Source of the DNA: Echeneis naucrates
Taxonomy: Eukaryota > Chordata > Actinopteri > Carangiformes > Echeneidae
Length of the DNA: 64,000 nucleotides
Direction: 5' to 3'
Assembly: GCF_900963305.1 (NCBI RefSeq)
Contig: NC_042513.1
Coordinates: 27,457,087 to 27,521,086, forward strand
Position 1 is the stretch's first letter, and each line of letters starts with the position of its first letter. A program made the translations under genes and the position numbers. Of this stretch, positions 60,991 through 64,000 are shown piece after piece. The notes beneath the pieces were generated by a model. The model was not told the DNA's origin and did not search any database. It saw only the letters and a list, made by a program, of their open reading frames with translations.

Positions 60991-62019
60991 GCAGACCAAC
61001 ACAGACCTGATCATTCCAATGCTCACATCAAGGCAAAATTCATGCTTTTTTTTAAGTTTCATAAAACAACATCATCCTTCTGTTGCACACACTCAAAAAT
61101 TAAAACACACACACACACACACACACATGCACTCTCACTCCTTTGGGACCTTTATATAATATGGACTTTGTGTCCTCCCTCTGAAGATAAGAGTTTAACT
61201 CTGCAATAAATCCTAATCCCTCCCACCACACACCCACACACACACCCTCCCTCCGCTCTGCTGGAGTTTGGCCTTCTCACACACACATAACACAAAGTGA
61301 AACACAGACACAAGCATAATAACACAATGTCTTAATGGCGAAAAAAGAAGGGAGGAGACACGGAGGGGAAGAAGGGAAGCAGAAAAGAGAGGAGACAAAA
61401 GCCAGATCACCCCGATCTGGACTGGCCTCCCATCAAACCAGGCGTTCAACACTTGAGACTACATTTCCCACAATGCACCTCTGCCTCACTGGACTGTCAT
61501 TGATGTCACTAAAAAGACAAAATAGTGAGTGAGCGAGCAGGTGAGATTGTAGTGAGATGAAGAGTCAGAGATGCTTCTCGCAGGGGCAGTGGACCAATTG
61601 AGAATTTCATGACATCATCAGCGTGTCACTGAGGTGATGACATGGAATCGAACCTGTGAAACTCCGCTCACATGATGACAGCAGCTGAAATCCAGAAAGA
61701 AACTTTCCCAGGTTTCCCTGAAGCATTTTTGGGCAGCGCTCACCTCCTGAGCAGCGGAGGAGGAATCATTTTCAGGAGGATTCTGGGAAAACGCAGCCTT
61801 AACGGATTAGCTTTCATGATCTGTGTGTAAAGTTCCTGTCGGCACAGAACAGTGAGTTAACATGAAACTGCAGCCTGAGACTGAGAGCCAAGAAAACTAC
61901 AGCTGGACAGCAGCCAATCAGAGAGAAGGAGAGGAGGAGAGGAGGAGAGGAGGAGAGGAGGAGAGGAGGGAGGAGGAGGGGGAGGAGGAGGGGGGAGGAA
62001 GAGGACGGAGTGGGGAGGA
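60991..62019. other. Intergenic, no gene seen
   Basis: A CA run lies at about 61105-61127, a ZNF143-like motif at about 61459 and a GGA-rich tract at 61928-62019 that runs into the assembly gap. No supported exon. Confidence 0.4.
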
Positions 62020-62119
62020 NNNNNNNNNNNNNNNNNNNNNNNNNNNNNNNNNNNNNNNNNNNNNNNNNNNNNNNNNNNNNNNNNNNNNNNNNNNNNNNNN
62101 NNNNNNNNNNNNNNNNNNN
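62020..62119. other. Assembly gap (100 N)
   Basis: Exactly 100 N, a conventional placeholder length. It follows a purine-rich GGAGGAGG tract that probably stopped the assembly. Confidence 0.98.
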
Positions 62120-64000
62120 CAGCCATCGTCAGCTCAGAGTAGCCCAGCGGTTTGGGTGAACACCTGCAGACCTGCAGCCTCAGATCGCCGGCGGATGTTT
62201 GTGGGCGCTGGCTGTTCACTGGTAATCTTGCAGCCTGATCAGCGACGGTCACATCAACTGACAGTCAGAGGAGGCTCTGAAGGATCTGGTGGGAAGCAGT
62301 CGTGGTTCATCAGCAGTTTTTATCGCCTCCATCTTTGTGCAGAGCGGCAGTTTGAAGCTGTTGAAGCTGCTGCATGAACACCAACTGAGCTCTGCTTCGA
62401 TGGTGACGAGCAGTCTCCCTGCAGGCTGCTGTGTAATGTGTAACCAGCAGTAAGTGAAGACTAATGAGCAGAGTTTCATGGGAGCCACTGCTGTTTACTC
62501 CAAAAATCCTGAAGCTGGAGCAGAACGAGTCCCTAATGGATAAATTATCTGACGCAGAGAAATAATCAAGTTCTTCAGACTCTGGATCAAAGAGGTTTTT
62601 CTGTGGAAACACCAAGCTAACATCAATGATCTGGAAAATATTCTGAAATCACACAGCTGTTTTCACTTTCAGGAGGCTGACCTTGCAACCTTCGCCTCGA
62701 TATGAGCCAATCCAGCCTGTTATAGGTGAGGCTGGGCGAGGGCAGGTATCTGTGATGATTCTGCTCAGCCCCCCCAGCACCACCACTGAGGTCAGTCTGC
62801 AGGTTTTCCCTCCATCCGTTAAATGACTGAAGCTCACGAACAGCTGAGCGAGGCACAGTTTTAGTGTGTGATGTCATCATCGACCCCCCTGATGAACAGT
62901 TGAATAATCTGGCTGTTGTAATCCTGTGACATAACATGCTGGCTGAACGCCTCCTGGACCAGACAGTCTTCACACACACACCCATCCCTGTGAGGACGCT
63001 GCATTGACACATTCATTGTGAACCAACACGAACACGGCCCCTGTTCAATGAAACTGGACGACTCAGTGGGTCAGAACCAGCTTCTTCTCTGGATGGGAAC
63101 GTCATTCAGATTTCTGATCTGGATCAGGGATCAGCTGTTTAAGGAGATGCTGAAGGATTTCTCAGTTCTTCAGTTCCTAAAGTCCTCCCTCCTCAGGGTT
63201 CACCCTGTGACCTTTGACCACCAAAGTCCCAACTGGGGATCATCTCAGAACCGGGATGTGGAACAAGAAGCCTGCTCCTCCATCTTCACTGCGCTAGTTT
63301 CCTCGACTCGGTCGCTGACATTTTAGATGAGAACCCGGAGGCGTCTCCAAGGAAAGGCAACGTACCATAGTAACTCCAGAGCACTGCTGGGGTTTGAGTG
63401 ACAAGAGGAAGCTTAGATATTTGAGTATTTTAACACAATTAGTACAAAAACACGAATGAGTGAAATCAGTTTGATATTTTAGATTCACCAAAATATCGTC
63501 TCTGGTTGCTTTAAATTGAATTTCCACGGGACGTGCCTCTCCCTCCATTTATGCCTTTTGTATTATTCTACAGCAGAGAGTCTCACCCACCGCTGTGTGA
63601 CGATATTTCCTTGATCAAGAAAAAGCAAAAGAATCGGCTGACTCTGTCGGCCTGTGAGGGACCAAGTGAACTGACAGATTTCGTCCCAGCCTTTTGTGTT
63701 GTTGGTAATAACTATAATGCCACAACAATCACTTACTGTGTTCAAGACATAAACAGTTAAAAGGGTGTTTTGTATTTACCTTGATTTTTATCTCATATAT
63801 TGACTCATACCTGTGATCACAGCTAAATTCTTCACATTGTTTCAATGAGAACGTTTGTAATAAAAAAAAATAAATAAACCTAATTTCCTGCTCTGATTTC
63901 ATGTAAAACAAACTGTAGTTTTCCTGCCGGCCAAACAAAGCCAATAATTGGCCTGGTAACGTTTCTTGAAGTAGTTTATTAACAGTTAGTGTGAAAACAT
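62120..64000. other. Intergenic to window end, no gene seen
   Basis: Short unsupported open frames only. No family motif was recognised on either strand. Confidence 0.4.

Noticed and set aside
1-64000. Prokaryotic-style systems (CRISPR, operons, riboswitches) and viral-like elements
   Set aside because: All genes are intron-split vertebrate genes. Tandem arrays have no unique spacers. I saw no LTR pairs and no capsid-, envelope- or polymerase-like frames.

Overview
The window is vertebrate nuclear DNA, almost certainly from a teleost fish. All host genes have GT-AG introns, most of them 80-900 bp. There are teleost-type IL-17 and stathmin-4-like genes, teleost-type repeats (Tc1, Harbinger and hAT remnants, a tRNA-derived SINE, LINE 3' tails) and many CA/TG microsatellites. 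One 100-N assembly gap lies at 62020-62119. I rebuilt each gene by hand from splice signals, reading phase and recognised family motifs; no search was run.

Layout: gtf2a2 (+, 489-2279) is followed by a Tc1 remnant at 4.2 kb. A znf395-family zinc-finger gene (-, 4997-8513) comes next, then two large hexamer arrays in opposite orientation (9.07-9.82 and 10.72-12.2 kb) and a small hAT MITE (13.5 kb). A two-tyrosine transmembrane adaptor of LIME1/PAG1 type (-, 15146-17242) has one intron that is almost entirely trinucleotide repeat. A Harbinger-type element has inserted into an 11-bp tandem array (18.36-19.84 kb). A PAQR/membrane progestin receptor-like gene (-, 23113-24977) is next to two IL-17 family genes arranged head to head (-, 26063-27340; +, 31580-32882). 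A stathmin-4-like gene (-, 34992-36460) and a 20-exon gpatch1 (-, 41032-46933) complete the gene-bearing part. The remaining 17 kb shows no recognisable gene and carries several minisatellites, including a 2.2 kb array of 10-bp units at 58.8-61.0 kb.

The genes do not form one pathway, but the order is informative. Zinc finger, transmembrane adaptor and stathmin together match linkage that human keeps in copies on 20q13.33 (SLC2A4RG, LIME1, STMN3) and 8q21 (ZNF704, PAG1, STMN2), and partly on 8p21 (ZNF395, STMN4). The IL-17 plus PAQR neighbourhood recalls human 6p12 (IL17A, IL17F, PAQR8). Large tandem arrays total roughly 8 kb of the 64 kb.
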